Assembly: GCA_964035575.1 (NCBI GenBank)
Contig: OZ037851.1
Span: forward strand, 1,364,001 to 1,428,000
DNA from: Rhynchopus sp. YZ270_cl-10
Lineage: Eukaryota > Euglenozoa > Diplonemea > Diplonemida > Diplonemidae
Direction of reading: 5' to 3'
DNA length: 64,000 bases
Shown here: piece after piece, positions 40,526-53,117 of the stretch
How the letters are laid out: each line of letters begins with the position of its first letter
Position numbering within the stretch: the stretch's first letter is position 1
Program-made: the position numbers and the translations under genes
Notes under the pieces: generated by a model
Databases searched by the model: none
The model's input: only the letters and a program-made list of their open reading frames with translations
Told to the model about the DNA's origin: nothing

Positions 40526-42145
40526 GGGGGGCGGGGGTGTTGGCAGAGGGAAGGTGGTCGTGAAATCTGACTGTCCGCTCTCGGTGTGTCGTTTGTGATG
40601 CTTGAGTGATGAGTGTGCACCACGATGGTTACCAAAAGGGAGGTGTGAATCGCTGGTGTTGTTTTGGTGTGGCAAGGCATGAGAGGCTCCTGTTCATGCA
40701 AGCTTTTCTCTGTTTGTTTGGATGTGCACTAAGGCATATCTATTGTCCAACCTTTTATTTGAGTTTATAAAAAGTTTTTTTTTTTTAACGAGCAATGCTG
40801 CAGGCTTTAACCTAATCTAGATTCTGGATCCGCTTTTTCCCCCCTGGTTTTGATTTTTTCCCGGGAAAAAAATTGGATCCAGCTTTTTGAAATTTTTTTC
40901 AAAATTCCCGATTTAGGATATAGCCTGGCAATGTTGGATGTGCAGTTAAAATGGGGTGCGCTGGTCCCCAGATAACTCTATCTTCCCTTTAGTTTTCTAA
41001 AAAAAGCAAATGTAACGTACATATAAATGTTGGACCGGCAAACGTCCCATAACAAAAAACAACAACGATTCTAACGGCATTGTATAATATAATAGGTCTC
41101 TCTCGAGTCTGAGTCTGTTCCATTGAGTGACCAATAAGTGGGTCGTCGAAAAACCCACAGCAAATAAAAAATCAAACAGTTTTTTTTTTTTGAGGGTAAT
41201 TGAAGAAGAAAACTTCAACGATCAGGACGTTAGGAATTTTGTGCAAAACCTGTTTTGTAGCAACGTCTCTGAGTATCATCCCATCAAATTTTTTTTAAGG
41301 ATGTGCATTGCCTGCTTGTTCATCTTCAACCTTTTTCTCTCTTTAGTTTGTTTGATTGTTACGTATACTGTTATGAGAACCCACTTCTCATTTTCGTGCC
41401 TCCGTTTGCTTCGTTTCCACCTGAGTATAGGTTTGCACCACCTGTGGTGTCGTGAAGGGGCAAACACCTCACACACCTCTCTGCCACATTCTGTAGATAG
41501 GAGGATGATCCAACGGTACCATAGGAGATGTAGTTATAGGAAGCTTCAACCTTCTACAATGAAACATACTCCCTCCCTTATTGGCTTTGCTTGTCTCCAA
41601 TTGGTGCCCAATCCAGAAAAGGATTTAAAAAAAAAGCACACATTACCTACGAAGCGTGTGGTCCCTGCACTATGCACAGCAGACCTCGAGGATGCGTGAT
41701 ATTTAGATAGCCCAGGGTGTTGCCATTTTGATCTTCCCGTGGGTGTTTGGTCTGTCTCATACCTAACCACGTCATCTGTGTGAGCGTCATGAGGCTCGTA
41801 GTCTATGTTTCTCTCTCTCTCTCTCACTCTGTCTCTCGACATTTTCTGTAAACTCGTTCATTTTGTAAGATGCTTTTTTTCGCGCATATGAGGTACGTTA
41901 GTAGAAATTTGGATTGTTTATATTTTCTCACTTTTATATCCAGAGGCAAAATGTCCTGTTTTTTAGCATATTTTTTTTACCCCAACCCGAGGGCGGGTTC
42001 ACTCTGCACGTTTTTGGTTTGGCCGCACCCAGTGCGCGACTTGCAAAACACTTCTTTCGTTTGCCCCCTCTCTCTCTCTCTCTCTTTCTCCTCCCTCTAT
42101 GTTTTAGTCACCGTATTTTAATCTTTACTCAAAACCCCCTTTTAT

Positions 42146-42296
42146 CATACAATGCAACGAGGCGGAAAACTCCTGAAAAAATGGCATGTTATGGAAAATC
42201 TATCGGCGTGGCTGAGGCGTACTAATACTTACAACCGATGCTTCAGCCACTGTATCAGGCCTTAGCGAGGCTTGTTCTGTTTTGTTGTATTGTGTG
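42146..42296. mobile_element. MITE with CATACAATGCAACGAGGC ends, copy 2
   Basis: Shares left end and the GGCTGAGGCGTACTAATACT interior with 14502-14668. The right end has diverged (GCGAGGC, insertion, TTGTATTGTGTG). Confidence 0.6.
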
Positions 42297-42748
42297 TTTT
42301 ATTGAGTGTTTTTTTTTTTTTTCATATATTATGATGCAACTGTACCCATTAGGGTTCGGAAATCCACATGGTTTAAGTGCTTGCATCCGGCGAGATGTTT
42401 GCACTGCCAACTTCACTCTTCACTCTTTTAAAAAGCACAAAATGACGTATAGTGGTCATGTGTCGAGACCGTTCGTCGCCCCTTTTAACGGTATTTTGTT
42501 GGGTAGTTGTGGTTCCCCATGCACTGCACCTGCCTTCTACTTTTCTCTCTTTATGTTGTTGTGAACCAGCTCGCACGGCTGACAAAAAAAAGTTCATTTT
42601 TTTGGGTCGTGATAGAAGCCATTCACGTCTCACCCTTTTTTGAATGAAACTCTCCACCTCAGTTCGATAACAAAAACAAAATGGAGAATTGGGTGCCGCG
42701 CTGCAGAGGCGTTTAGTACTTTGTTTCAACTTCAACTTTTTCTTTATC

Positions 42749-42798
42749 TGGTGTACTAAGCAAACATGGGGCAGGTACATCTTATAAAATTTTTTTTA
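42749..42798 (+). repeat. Diverged CTAAGC stem-loop with T tail
   Basis: GGTGTACTAAGCAAACATGG, GGCAGGTACATCTTATAAAA and a T run. The 3' arm is poor but the CATCTTATAAA tail is intact. Confidence 0.5.
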
Positions 42799-42850
42799 TC
42801 TGGGTGCGCATTGTTTCAGAAAATGTGTGCCCTCTTGCAGTTTACTGCAA

Positions 42851-42934
42851 CACTCCGGGGGTTCGATAACCCCCACGGAGTGTCAATGCCTCGTTCCAGA
42901 GGCGTTTTGCACTATCAAGTTCGCTTTATTTTCT
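42851..42934 (+). repeat. Stem-loop CACTCCGGGGGTTCG plus CAAGTTCGCTTT tail, copy 2
   Basis: Partner of 8535-8609. CACTCCGGGGGTT pairs with AACCCCCACGGAGTG. The link reads GTCAATGCCTCGTTCCAGAG, and the tail TTTGCACTATCAAGTTCGC. Confidence 0.65.
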
Positions 42935-43410
42935 CAAAAAAATGGTGAAGACTGTGGCAAAAAAACTCGCGTACACATTTTTTTAAATGGTAAGCCGTGC
43001 CCCGCTCAAATAGCCCAGGTGCCTGCACCCAGGAGCTTCCGATGCACCGATGAACTTCGCTTTTTTTCTTCTTTTTTTTGCGTGGCTTTGTGCCGCAATA
43101 ATAGTCACAATATTTTATCTTTTTTTTTGTGGCCCCAGACCCTGCTTTGCATTCAAGGACACCCTTTTATTTTTGTAACTCACTTCCATAAACACCCCCA
43201 ACTGGGAAAAATAAAATAGTTTCTGCGTGCAGTACGTTCGCTCTGATCCCTCCACTTCCCGCATTCTTTCTTTTCTGTAGGCATCCGTGTGTTGCCCCAC
43301 AGTCAACAAAAATTTAGTTATCCTAGTATTGGCCCTGAAAAAAAAAAAAGGTTCCACCCACAAGACGTTTTTTCCCTTCACATTTACACCCTCCCCGTTT
43401 ACCCCCTTCC

Positions 43411-43412
43411 AG
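43411..43412 (+). promoter_or_regulatory. Candidate trans-splice acceptor for the gene at 43468
   Basis: AG in ACCCCCTTCCAG, 55 nt before the first ATG. Confidence 0.45.
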
Positions 43413-43467
43413 GACCACCGTTACCCCACCCACCCTTTGTTTGGCTCATAAGAGCCTCGGGTTTGTT

Positions 43468-46400
43468 ATGATGCAGAAGAAGTGCGTGATGTACGCCATG
43501 GTGTTGGCAGGGCTGTTCACTGTGGGCGCTGCGTTCTCGGAGGACCAGAGCCCGACGATGTCGATACGGGACAGGATGTACGAAAAGTTTCAGCACCTGC
43601 TTTCGCTTCGCAACAACAATAACGCGGACAGGTCTGCAGAAGCGCAGACACAGCTGACGACCGGGTGTGGGGTGTCATTTGACAAATGCTTGACAGAGGT
43701 GCAGGCGAACACTACCTCAGTTGCATTGGACTTTGTCTGGCGTCAGTGCGACAACTCTACATGCGGCTGTGCGCAACGCACCGCACTCTCCTGCAATGAA
43801 ACCTGCTACGCCCAGCACACAGGCGGCCAGCTGCAGGACTGTCTCCTCTACGACTGCAGCGTCTCGCCCCAACGCCCAGCAGGCACGCAGCTCTCGGAGA
43901 TCAGCTTCTACGACTCCGAGGGCGTCAAGATCGACCTCACCGCAGCCGTCGTCACCTCCACAGGCGACACCTTCCCAGGAGAGGGCACCGGAAACCTTGT
44001 AGATGGCGATATCAACACACAGTGGCTCGACTCCGAGCTCGCAGCAGACATCACAATCAACGTCTCAACGCCAATCAAACCTCAGTTCTTTTCCCTCACC
44101 ACAGGGAACGCCGACCCAGGACGCGACCCCATTTACTTCTCCGTGTTTGCCCTGGACTCCATCACGAAGACATACGTGAAGCTGGCGACGGTCGACGGGA
44201 GGTACGACGACTACGTCGGCAACGCAACGTTCACACCCAACACGAGCCTGACGCAGTCGGGGAAGCTGGACCTTTTCGAGGCAGTGAATGCGTATGACAA
44301 CTCGCAGGGGCCCGGTGCGTGCGCAGATGCGCTGTCAGGGTCGTTCAACTGTGCAGACAACTTCTGCCCCTCATGCACGTACGCACACTACTGCGATAAG
44401 GAGTGCAATCTGCCTGGCGCTGCTGCCTCCATGAGCCCCTCAACCTCGTTCCTCATCAAGATCTACTCGCTCCGCAACAACGGCATCTGCGACGGTGCAG
44501 GCATCACAGACGACGAGTGGTGGTCCGAGGAACAGGAGATTGTCCGTGACAAATGCGGTGTTCCGTACCTTGCAACGAAGGACTGGTGGTGCTTCTCGAA
44601 CCATGCAGGGAAAGTGAACTGCTCCAAGTCAGGCGATGCATGCCGTGTGGACGGAGTGCAGTGGCAGTACGACGAAGCCTCGCAGGTATCATACGACATC
44701 TTCGAGTCAGCACCCTGCGGGTATGTTGAGACCTGTGACGACAGTGGTGCTTGTCTTGTTGACAGTCTTAAGCAGTACTTGGACTTCAACCCGGACTCCA
44801 TTTCAGCAGAAGGGCACGTTGCATGCAACCAGATGTTCAACTGCATTCACGGAAAAGCTGAAGACTGGACGCACAACTGCACAGGCAACAGGGTGACCAT
44901 TGACTGGAACAGGCAGAAGTGCAACCAGAGTGCCATTTGCGACAACCTGAACGTGGTGCTCACGACACTTCCAGAGGGCGAGGTTAACTGTGCTCTTGAA
45001 CACGCCGAGTTCTATGACAAACAGCAGCCAGAGTACCTGCGTGAAATTGAAACAAAATGCGCGGTTGATTCGTGCCAGCACCTTGGCTTTGGTACACCCG
45101 GGAACTGTAAAGGCGGGAAGATGGACTGCTGCATGAGCGTTCCCAATGCTGCGGAAGAACCGGTCGTGTCGTTCAACATCAGCGCAGGTAGTGCTGAGGG
45201 ACAAAAGATCTTTAAGTCAAAGTATTTATCCTGTGCTGAAACTGAATACTCGTTGAACTTCTTGACAGCATGCCCAAACTCGATTGCACCGAAAATATTC
45301 ACAAGCGACGAGAAGTGTGACCAGTACACAGAATCGCTGATGTGGAACGACCGCCTTGTGGGCTTGGAGGTGTGTCTTGGCAACTACGCGAACTACACCA
45401 TTCTGGGCAACGACGGGGTGGTCTGCAACAAGACAAGAGTCTGCGACATGGGCTCAACTTTCTACCCCAGATGCGATTCCAAACCCATTGGTCTTCAGAC
45501 ATGCTCCAGCGTGTGGTTTGACAACAAGTGGCCCCTGCTGAACATGACAGCCGACGCTGATGGGACATGCCGCTGCCCTGCTACGCATGATTGCGATGTT
45601 GCTAGTGGGTACTGCCAAGAGCAGAACACAATTCCCATCACCGGGGTGCCGGCTCAGGACCTGACAACTGCACCTGCAACAGATGTACCTGTTCCTTCGA
45701 AGGCACCAGGGCTGTTCGATACTCTTGTTCCCTTCACAGCAGTGCCCAGCATCCAAACCTGGACATTTACCCCAAACACCGGCGCTCCCAAAACTGTTGC
45801 ACCGCCAACGCCGTCACCCTGGACACCTTCGCCGCCGTGGACGAACATGCCGGGCACAGCTCTACCAGGAACGAGTGTTCCAAACGTACCACCCACAGCT
45901 GTTCCGGTGACTGCACTCCCATTGCCCCCAACAACAACTGCACTTCCGGCAACTGCTGTTCCAAGGACCCCACTTCCATTGCCCCCAGTGGCAACTGGAC
46001 TCCCAATAACTGGACTTCCAGAAACTGCTGTTCCGGTTACCCCAAGGACTCCACTTCCATTGCCCCCAGTGGCAACTGGACTCCCAACAACTGGACTTCC
46101 AGAAACTGCTGTTCCGGTTACCCCAAGGACTGCACTTCCATTGCCCCCAATAGTAACGGGAATTCCGGTGTCCCGAACAACCGCGCCCGAAACACGCCCA
46201 CCACCAACAAGCGTTCCGATGACACGCGTTCCCCTGGAAGTGAATGCAACCTACGCACCTGACACAAGTGCGCCAGCAACAGCTGTGCCCCCAACAAACG
46301 CACCACCAACAAGCGCACCAGCAACAAGTGTTCCGATGACACGCGTTCCCCTGGAAGTGAATGCAACCTACGCACCTGACACAAGTGCGCCAGCTACCGA

Positions 46401-47721
46401 TGTGCCCCCAACAAACGCACCACCAACAAGCGCACCAGCAACAAGCGTTCCGATGACACGCGTTCCCCTGGAAGTAAATGAGACCTACGCACCCGACACA
46501 AGTGCGCCAGCAACAGCTGTGCCCCCAACAAACGCACCACCAACAAGTGCACCAGCAACAAGCGTTCCGATGACACGCGTTCCACTGGAAGTAAATGAGA
46601 CCTACCCACCCGACACAAGTGCGCCAGCTACCGATGTGCCTCCAACAAACGCACCACCAACAAGTGCACCACCAACAAGCGTTCCGATGACACGCGTTCC
46701 ACTGGAGGGTAATGAGACCTACGCACCTGACACAGATGCGCCAGCGACAGCTGTGCCCCCAACAAGCGCACCACCAACAAGTGCACCAGCAACAAGCGTT
46801 CCGGTGACACGTGTCCCACTGGAGGGTAATGACACCTACGCACCTGACACAGATGCACCAGCTACAGCTGCGCCCGCAACAAGTGCGCCAGCAACAAACG
46901 CTCCGATGACACGTGTCCCACTGGAGGGTAATAACACCTACGCACCCGACACAGATGCACCATCAAGTGTGTCAGCGCCGGATCACAACGAGACATTGTC
47001 CCCAGACTCTGCTGGAGCGCCAGAAGGTATGTACTGCTCATTTGTGTCACTTATTCCTTACCATTCACATTGATACAGATGACAACGGATGGGTCATGTA
47101 CGTCGGAATTGGAGCGGGTGTGCTTGTTTGCATTGGAGCAGCAGTTGCGGGTGCCATGTACATGAGGGCAAGGAACACCGAGCCTTCCTTCGATGACGCG
47201 AACGGCAAGAACATGAAAGCATTCGTATGTCGCTATGTCTCTTGGGTGAGCACGCTAGGCTTGACTTTGTATCAACTATTCTCTTTGCTTTTTTTTGTTT
47301 GCATACCAGACAGGCTGTTGCGAGGCAGCATTAACCACAACAACGTCTTTTCTGCTAGGGAAATGCCGCAATCCGTTGTACAAAGCTGTACGACAGTGAT
47401 CAAGACAACCGAGCACACTGCCGGCTTAGGTTCATCTCACAATTCTTTTTCTTCGAAGAGGATTGCCTCCAAGACCGTTGCCTTCTTTTCTTTCCACACC
47501 ACACTATACAGGAGCAAATCATGCTTGAGAACCAGATCGAAGAAACAGAACTCGTAAACGAAGTTCGCGAGGAGGTATGCAAAAGAGTTTACATCGCGGG
47601 GTAGGGGGTATCAAAAGGTGACATAATCACGTTTTTTTTTTTTTCGTTTTCACAAAAATGCATTTGCCACAAAAGCTTCATAACAACTCCTCCAACCCCA
47701 CAGGACTCCCCACTGATGTGA
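43468..47721 (+). CDS. Cysteine-rich type I membrane protein with long repeat stalk, paralogue of 29955
   Basis: Exons 43468-47026, 47079-47224, 47512-47574 and 47704-47721, 1261 residues. ATGATG opens a signal peptide (MYAMVLAGLFTVGAAFS). The ectodomain aligns with that of 29955 over its whole length: LTTGCGVSFDKCL, CGCAQRTALSCNETCYAQHT, a discoidin-like GNLVDGDINTQWLD, DPIYFSVFALDS, LRNNGICD, RCPATHDC. The stalk has PPVATGLPxTGLPETAVPVT units, then about seven units of 39-40 residues around VPMTRVPLEVNATYAPDT. The membrane helix is in exon 2 (MYVGIGAGVLVCIGAAVAGA). Introns 1 and 2 sit at the same phases and places as in 29955. The short tail EQIMLENQIEETELVNEV ends DSPLM. N-glycosylation sites (NxT/S) are frequent. 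Confidence 0.85.
46185..46950 (+). repeat. Coding minisatellite, about seven units of 117-120 bp
   Basis: Each unit encodes VPMTRVPLE(V/G)N.TY.PDT, then (S/D)APAT.VPPT.APPTSAPATS. Units differ by a few substitutions and the last is shortened, which suggests recent unequal exchange. Within the stalk of the 43468 gene. Confidence 0.8.
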
Positions 47722-48036
47722 TCTAGGAACAGCTAACGTACAGGGCCGTGCGTACATTTTTTACCCACCGTTCTGTCGTTTTATTTTGATTTCTTTTTCT
47801 TTTACCTCCCTGCGTGCGTTCAGTGTACCACCGGTTCGGCAGAATTTAGTTATTCACTATGCCCCCTCGTAAACCCTCACCTTTCTTTGTGGTATTTCAT
47901 TGTGCCTCCTCTCGATCGTCGTTTTCGCATTTTTCTTTTTTTTGCAACAAAGTTTTTCTCTTACCGCCCCCGTTCACACTACAGTACGAATCTATTTAGG
48001 TTTCCTTTTACATCTTCTAGCAGGGTACTTTATGCT

Positions 48037-48110
48037 TTCATCCGGGGCTGGCATCGTACAATGGGTCAGTCGGAGGTGCCTGCGTTAGTAACTTCACTTT
48101 GTTTTTGTTT
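48037..48110 (+). repeat. TTCATCCGG...GTCAGTCGGAGGTGCCTG motif with T tail
   Basis: TTCATCCGGGGCTGGCATCG, GGGTCAGTCGGAGGTGCCTG, TAACTTCAC and a T run; close to 34941-35001. Confidence 0.6.
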
Positions 48111-51024
48111 TTTTAAATAGCTGCAAAATGTGACTGCTAGGGTGTACGTTGAACCTACCACTATTATTTTGTTGCGACATGGGACATAGGCTCCACCCGT
48201 ATCGCACAATAGGTAGAAGGGGGCATCGGGGATACAGTGATTGAAGCTGTTCCCCCCCAAAAAAAAAGAAAAAGAAAAAAAAATAACAAAAATGAAGATA
48301 GTGAAGTCTGCTGTGGCAGCTTTGCGCTAAGCATATTATCAAAATATATTTCCCCCCTTCCTCTTCCCCTTCCCCCCCCTTCTCAGTTCGTGGAAATAAT
48401 AGGTAAGCGCGAACCTAGAAATTACAAAAAAATACACAAACCCTCGTGCAAGGAGCGGTTATCTCAGACTGTTTCTTCAAAAAATCGTTGTTACGGGAAG
48501 GTTGTGGGGGATATAAATTTTTTTTTTTTAAATACACAGTAGTACAGAGGTTCAGAGCACTTTCAAAAAAAAAAAAAAAAATCTTGGTGACTAAGGATCA
48601 AAAGGCGTTGGTGGGTTCAATATTTGTTAGGGTATGGGGAACCCCTGCACGGGCTCACCTCTTTCAATTTTTCTTCTTGCTTCTTCTTTTGTTTGTTGGT
48701 GTGCCCATTTCGAAATGCCCATTTCGAGATGCTGCTACCTGGAGAAAGTGTTGGTGCCAAAAAAAAAAAGTGCTCCGAAAAATTCGCATAAATAGTGAAA
48801 AATTTATAGTGTGCGCACCATGCACATTTTCTATAAGTGTATGAACTGATTTGCAGTGTCGAGGGGGGAAAGATAAAGATGTGTCAGAAAAAAAAAAAAA
48901 TAGTTAACCTTTTGGTCCTCACTATTCTCCCTCTTTTTGTTTCGGGTGTGTTGTGTTGTGTGTATTTTTTTGGCTTTTTTTTTTGTGTTCAGATGAATAA
49001 ATATTAGTGGATACATATCCTACTGAAGTTTCAAAACATAACAATGGAAAAGAATCGCAAAAAAAAAGGACGTGAGGACTAGGTTGCTCCCGAGAACCAA
49101 GGTATTTTACGATTATTTCGTTTATTCGCCAATAATGGGAGATTATGATTTGCGCAGTCACGATCCTTTTTTTTTTAAACAAAAACAAAAAAAATCTCTC
49201 CCCCTTTCCCCCTTTCCACGCTCTTTTGTAGCTTCTCTCTTAGGCTGAGATGGATGCAACCATTGTGTTTCTTGCTACAGGTATTAACGTTGAGATGCAA
49301 AAGGCCTTCTCCATCTTTTCATATCCCCACTCCACCCCCCCCGGCATACTTAGATACCCTCTGTGAGGAAAAAAAAATATGGGTCAAAAATATGGGCACT
49401 CAGATTCCGTCCATTTTACCGTCATTTGGTTCGCTCATGTTGTAAAGATTTTCTTTTTTTTTTTTGAGTGTCTCAGAGTGTGCCTGGGTTTGTGCCGGCT
49501 GGGGGGGAGGGGGCATTTTTTTGCAGCGTTTTTATATTTTTTGGACAAAAAAAAGGTGAAGGGGAGGAATAAAAAAAGGTTGGTGGTGGGGGGGGGAAAA
49601 GGTAGCCTGCTTCTGCTACAAGAGAATTCTGCAGCAAAGGGGGGGAAAAAAGGTCTTCGCCACACACATAGAGTTCTCTCAGAACAGAAACCTTTTCCTG
49701 AGAGGCTTGTGACCAGAGGTGAAGACCTCCGCTGCGTGGGGCAAGCTAGCACCAAAAAAACCCCCACAACGGAATTCTCAAAAAGCATGGTTTACCCCTT
49801 AGGTATTGAAGAGAGACTACCCTTCGGGTGATGATACAATTAAAAAAAAATGGTTGTGGGAAAGTGGTGGCAAACCACAGCAATTGTATCAAATACAATT
49901 TTAAGGTATTCCTTATAACCTTGGGTCAGACAACTTCGAGTTCCCATCAGATTTTTTTCTCCCTCCCTTCTTTTTGCTTTTTCTTTGCGGTTTTGAAAAA
50001 AAATAATCTCTTTTTTGGACAAAAAAACCTCAGGATATAGTGCGAACTTTCCTCTCTTTGAAGTAGACTGTTTTGTCTAGGAGGGTGTTGTGCTCCCATC
50101 CATGAGTGAGGAATAAACAAACACAAATACAAAATAGCAAAAACAAAGAGTACAAGCTATAACAAAAACATTTTCAAGCTCCCATCCATGAGACCCTTTT
50201 CATATTTCAAGTATTATTCTTTTTTGTATTATGCAATGCGAAAAAGAAACCAGACATCAAAAGAAAGCCAACGATAACAAAGTCCCCCGTGAAATTCCCG
50301 TTTTCACTTTTTGCGCCAAACAGATCGCTTCAAACCCTATTAGGCTGTCAGCCAACGAGAGGGGGAAAAAAAAAATCACTCAAATAATCTTTCCTGAGGG
50401 ATGGTTTTTCTTATCAAGATCAGTTGGTGTATACTATTCTGTCTGGGGTTTTGCATCCTTTTGGTTCCTCGAATGTCCACAGAGATATTTGCATCGGCTT
50501 CAACACCCGCACACATACTCCATTCTCTACCCTTTTCTCTCTCTTTTTTTTTTCTGAAACAGTCCTTTTTCCAGAATTCGGGGGGTTTTTGGCTGACAGG
50601 GGTACGGAGGGCAAAAAAAGCTCAAAAAATATTCGCACTCCGCGCGAAAAGGTCCGTTCATTTTGCGTAATACGCAATACGTGATGGCATGGGAGTAACG
50701 TACACCAAAGAACCTTTTTTCTTGTTTTTTTTAAAGCGTCAAGCCCTCTTCTTGTACGGCGAGTACCCCCTCTGGAAAAAGACCCCTGTCTGAAAAACTG
50801 TTGGAGCAGTGAAGTTGCTTCTTTGTTTTGCCGCATCGTGCAATTTCTAGTTTCCACAGTTTTTTTTAATCGCCTTTTTCTTTGAAAAAAACAAAATCGT
50901 GTATTTTGTCATAGTTGTGATCGAAAGCTTGGGTAACTCCCCCCCTTGGGCGCGACTACCCATTGTATTTGCCTTGTCTGTTTTTTCACATTTGGTCTTT
51001 TTTATTACAGTTTCCCCCTTTTCC

Positions 51025-51079
51025 AGGTGACTGAGCACACAACAGCTTAGGTTCATCTGACAAAACCTTTTATATTTTT
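51025..51079 (+). repeat. CTGAGC stem-loop with T tail
   Basis: AGGTGACTGAGC, loop ACACAACA, GCTTAGGTTCATCTGACAAA, then CC and a T-rich end. Confidence 0.6.
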
Positions 51080-51463
51080 TCCCAAAAAAAAAATTTTTTT
51101 TTGTGGAAAGACACACGGTGAGGGAAGCAGTTTTGTGATATTTTGTCTGTGACTTGCTTGCTTCACTTACTCACGCATTAAATTGTTCAGAGGGGTCTGG
51201 GATACGATCCCCCTCTTCCCCTTTCCTACTAAGAAACACGGGAAGAGGGGGGTCACCCTTTGGGGAGAATAGCGAACACCTTTTTTTGTTGCCCACCCTT
51301 TTTTTTATTGTGACATCGGTGAGGTGCTCACACTGCGAAGGGAGTCCTTTGGAAATACGCCTTTTCGTTTTTTTACTAGGATGTAGTTACATAGAACGTC
51401 CTGTTGTACTTTTCTTATCTTTGAGAAAGTATATGAAAACTAATTTTTTTTCGTTTTCATTAA

Positions 51464-51504
51464 AAGGTGCATAGGCACAGCCATCTTACAAAGTTTTTTT
51501 TTTT
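51464..51504 (+). repeat. Short hairpin motif with T tail
   Basis: AAAGGTGCATAGGCACAGCC, ATCTTACAAAG and a 13-nt T run; a shortened member of the same group. Confidence 0.5.
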
Positions 51505-52027
51505 GGGTACACGCAACAAACCTGCGTTACCCTTCAGTACCAATCTGTTCTGTTAGTTTCATGTATAGGGGAATATGGGGGTGTGGTCAGGGGGTAGTGC
51601 ACATGAGGATCGTGGTTTTGGTGGAGTATACAGATTTATTTTTTTTTTGCATTCTCTACCACTCCTTGGTGTCCCGCCTTGCGTCTTTCCTCCCTTCCCC
51701 CTCCCCCCACCCCCGACCCCATGGCCCGCTGTGTATGTGGGAAAAAGAGTTTGTGAGGGAAGGCGTCGCAAATCTTCTAGAGGTTTGCGCTCTACGGAGC
51801 TTTGTGTTTGTTCTTTGCGTAGTAAAAAAAGTATAAAAACCCCCCACATTTGTTTCTTTGATTCCAGACGACGGTGGATAAAACTCCATCCGATTGAAAA
51901 TAATATCTTAATCTTTGATTCAAAACAAAATGACACATTTTGTTCAAAGCTGGCCTATACACGAGGCATTTATTTTAAATTTTCTCTTTCAAACCAAAGA
52001 CCAACACCTCAGGCCACACATATCAAC

Positions 52028-52029
52028 AG
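52028..52029 (+). promoter_or_regulatory. Candidate trans-splice acceptor for the FHA gene
   Basis: AG in CATATCAACAG, 5 nt before the ATG at 52035. It decides this start over two in-frame ATGs upstream. Confidence 0.45.
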
Positions 52030-52034
52030 CTATA

Positions 52035-52976
52035 ATGCTGCCTCCCTCTCTCCCACCGCTTTTCTCAGGCGAGAGCGCAGGCCCGGCCGCCGCTACCTCC
52101 ACCACCACCCTCGACACCACCACCACCACCGACACGGACACCACACCTTTGAACTGCACCATCCCCACAGCAGAGTTGAAATACACCGTTCCCAGCTGGA
52201 GCCCCTCCAGCGGGAGGGAAGGAAGTAAATTTGAAGTCCTCAAGGATGGGCGGGATATGGGTGTGATCGATTTAGGGTGCTCTGCGTGGGTGCTGTTTGG
52301 GAAGGATGCACGCTGCCACGCGCATCTGGAGCACCCTTCTGTGAGCAGGCAGCATGCTGTGGTGCAGTGCAAACCGGACGGCTCGCTTCACCTCCACGAC
52401 CTCCGGTCCACCCACGGAACCTACGTCAATAAAACCCGCGTCCCAGCTAACACCTACGTTCTCTTGGCGGATGGAAACCTGGTAACGTTTGGTACCTCCA
52501 CGCGGATGTACATTGTGTCGGGCAGCACTGTTTCTGCTGCGGATGTTGATGAACAGCATAGAACGAAACGGCAGAAGATTGCACCGATGTCAATGGACGT
52601 AGAGGCGACGAAGGAGAAGGAGAAGGAGAAGAAGACTGCGAATGATGTGCACTCAGCGGATGTGATGCGTGCAGAGGAGCATGCGGTGTACGACGACGAG
52701 GACGACTTCTTTGATACAACGAGGAAACGGAAGCAGTCCCAAAAGGAGCGCAAGGCAGCGATTCTCGCGAACCTGCAAGGTGTACACGCTGATACACCGG
52801 TGTCCTTCACCTTCGTGGCACCAAAGAAAGCTGAAGTTCCCGCAGAAACACCAGAAGAGCACAAAGAAAACCCTATCCCTGACACCACCTCTACCTCCAC
52901 CTCCACCTCCGCCGACCCACTCGAACAATACTTACAAAAATGCGCCGCAGATTCAATCAAAGCGGACAACCTCTAA
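52035..52976 (+). CDS. FHA-domain protein, kanadaptin (SLC4A1AP)-like
   Basis: 313 residues. After a Thr-rich N-terminus the FHA domain spans about residues 55-165: FEVLKDGRDMGVIDLG, then LFGK (GR is more usual), then EHPSVSRQHAVVQ with the phosphothreonine-binding Ser-Arg and His, then LRSTHGTYVNKTRV. The closest domain style is that of kanadaptin, which has the same HPSVSRQHA and STHGT...N..R run and, after it, an acidic DDEDDFFDTT patch, also present here. The C-terminal half is Lys/Glu-rich with Thr/Ser repeats. Likely nuclear, binding a phosphothreonine partner, perhaps in splicing. It is shorter than animal kanadaptin. No intron needed. Confidence 0.78.
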   Translation: MLPPSLPPLFSGESAGPAAATSTTTLDTTTTTDTDTTPLNCTIPTAELKYTVPSWSPSSGREGSKFEVLKDGRDMGVIDLGCSAWVLFGKDARCHAHLEHPSVSRQHAVVQCKPDGSLHLHDLRSTHGTYVNKTRVPANTYVLLADGNLVTFGTSTRMYIVSGSTVSAADVDEQHRTKRQKIAPMSMDVEATKEKEKEKKTANDVHSADVMRAEEHAVYDDEDDFFDTTRKRKQSQKERKAAILANLQGVHADTPVSFTFVAPKKAEVPAETPEEHKENPIPDTTSTSTSTSADPLEQYLQKCAADSIKADNL

Positions 52977-53117
52977 CCCACACAATGGACCCTCATGGAG
53001 GCAAAATACCTCCTTTAAAAAAAAAATCTTTTCAAAAAGAGGCGTAAAAACGACCTTTTCAATACCCATTTTACTCTTCCTATTCACACACACACACCCC
53101 CTTCTCAACCCATTCCC

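Larger units (their letters stand above)
33652..43467. other. 9.8-kb gap filled with transposons and stem-loop repeats, no host gene seen
   Basis: Well-bounded elements are listed separately. Between them are T-rich stretches with degenerate motifs, for example at 34529-34569, about 34780 and about 42380. At 35930-35970 GGGTGGCGTAGTGCG is a tRNA-A-box-like word. CT dinucleotide runs occur at 41811-41826 and 42067-42085. Frames of 60-190 codons here have F-, K- or S-rich translations and no recognisable domain. Confidence 0.6.
47722..52034. other. 4.3-kb gap, repeats only
   Basis: Holds the motif copies at 48037, 48307, 51025 and 51464. At about 48586 TTGGTGACTAAGGATC is a 5' half of the CTAAGC family. 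The rest is T/A-run-rich with no credible coding frame. Confidence 0.6.

Noticed and set aside
41127-41699. 190-codon frame
   Set aside because: Low-complexity, no domain, inside repeat-rich sequence, no acceptor-like tract before its ATG.
46185-46950. Regular repeats that could suggest a CRISPR array
   Set aside because: The repeats are in frame, 117-120 bp, without spacers, and encode a stalk.
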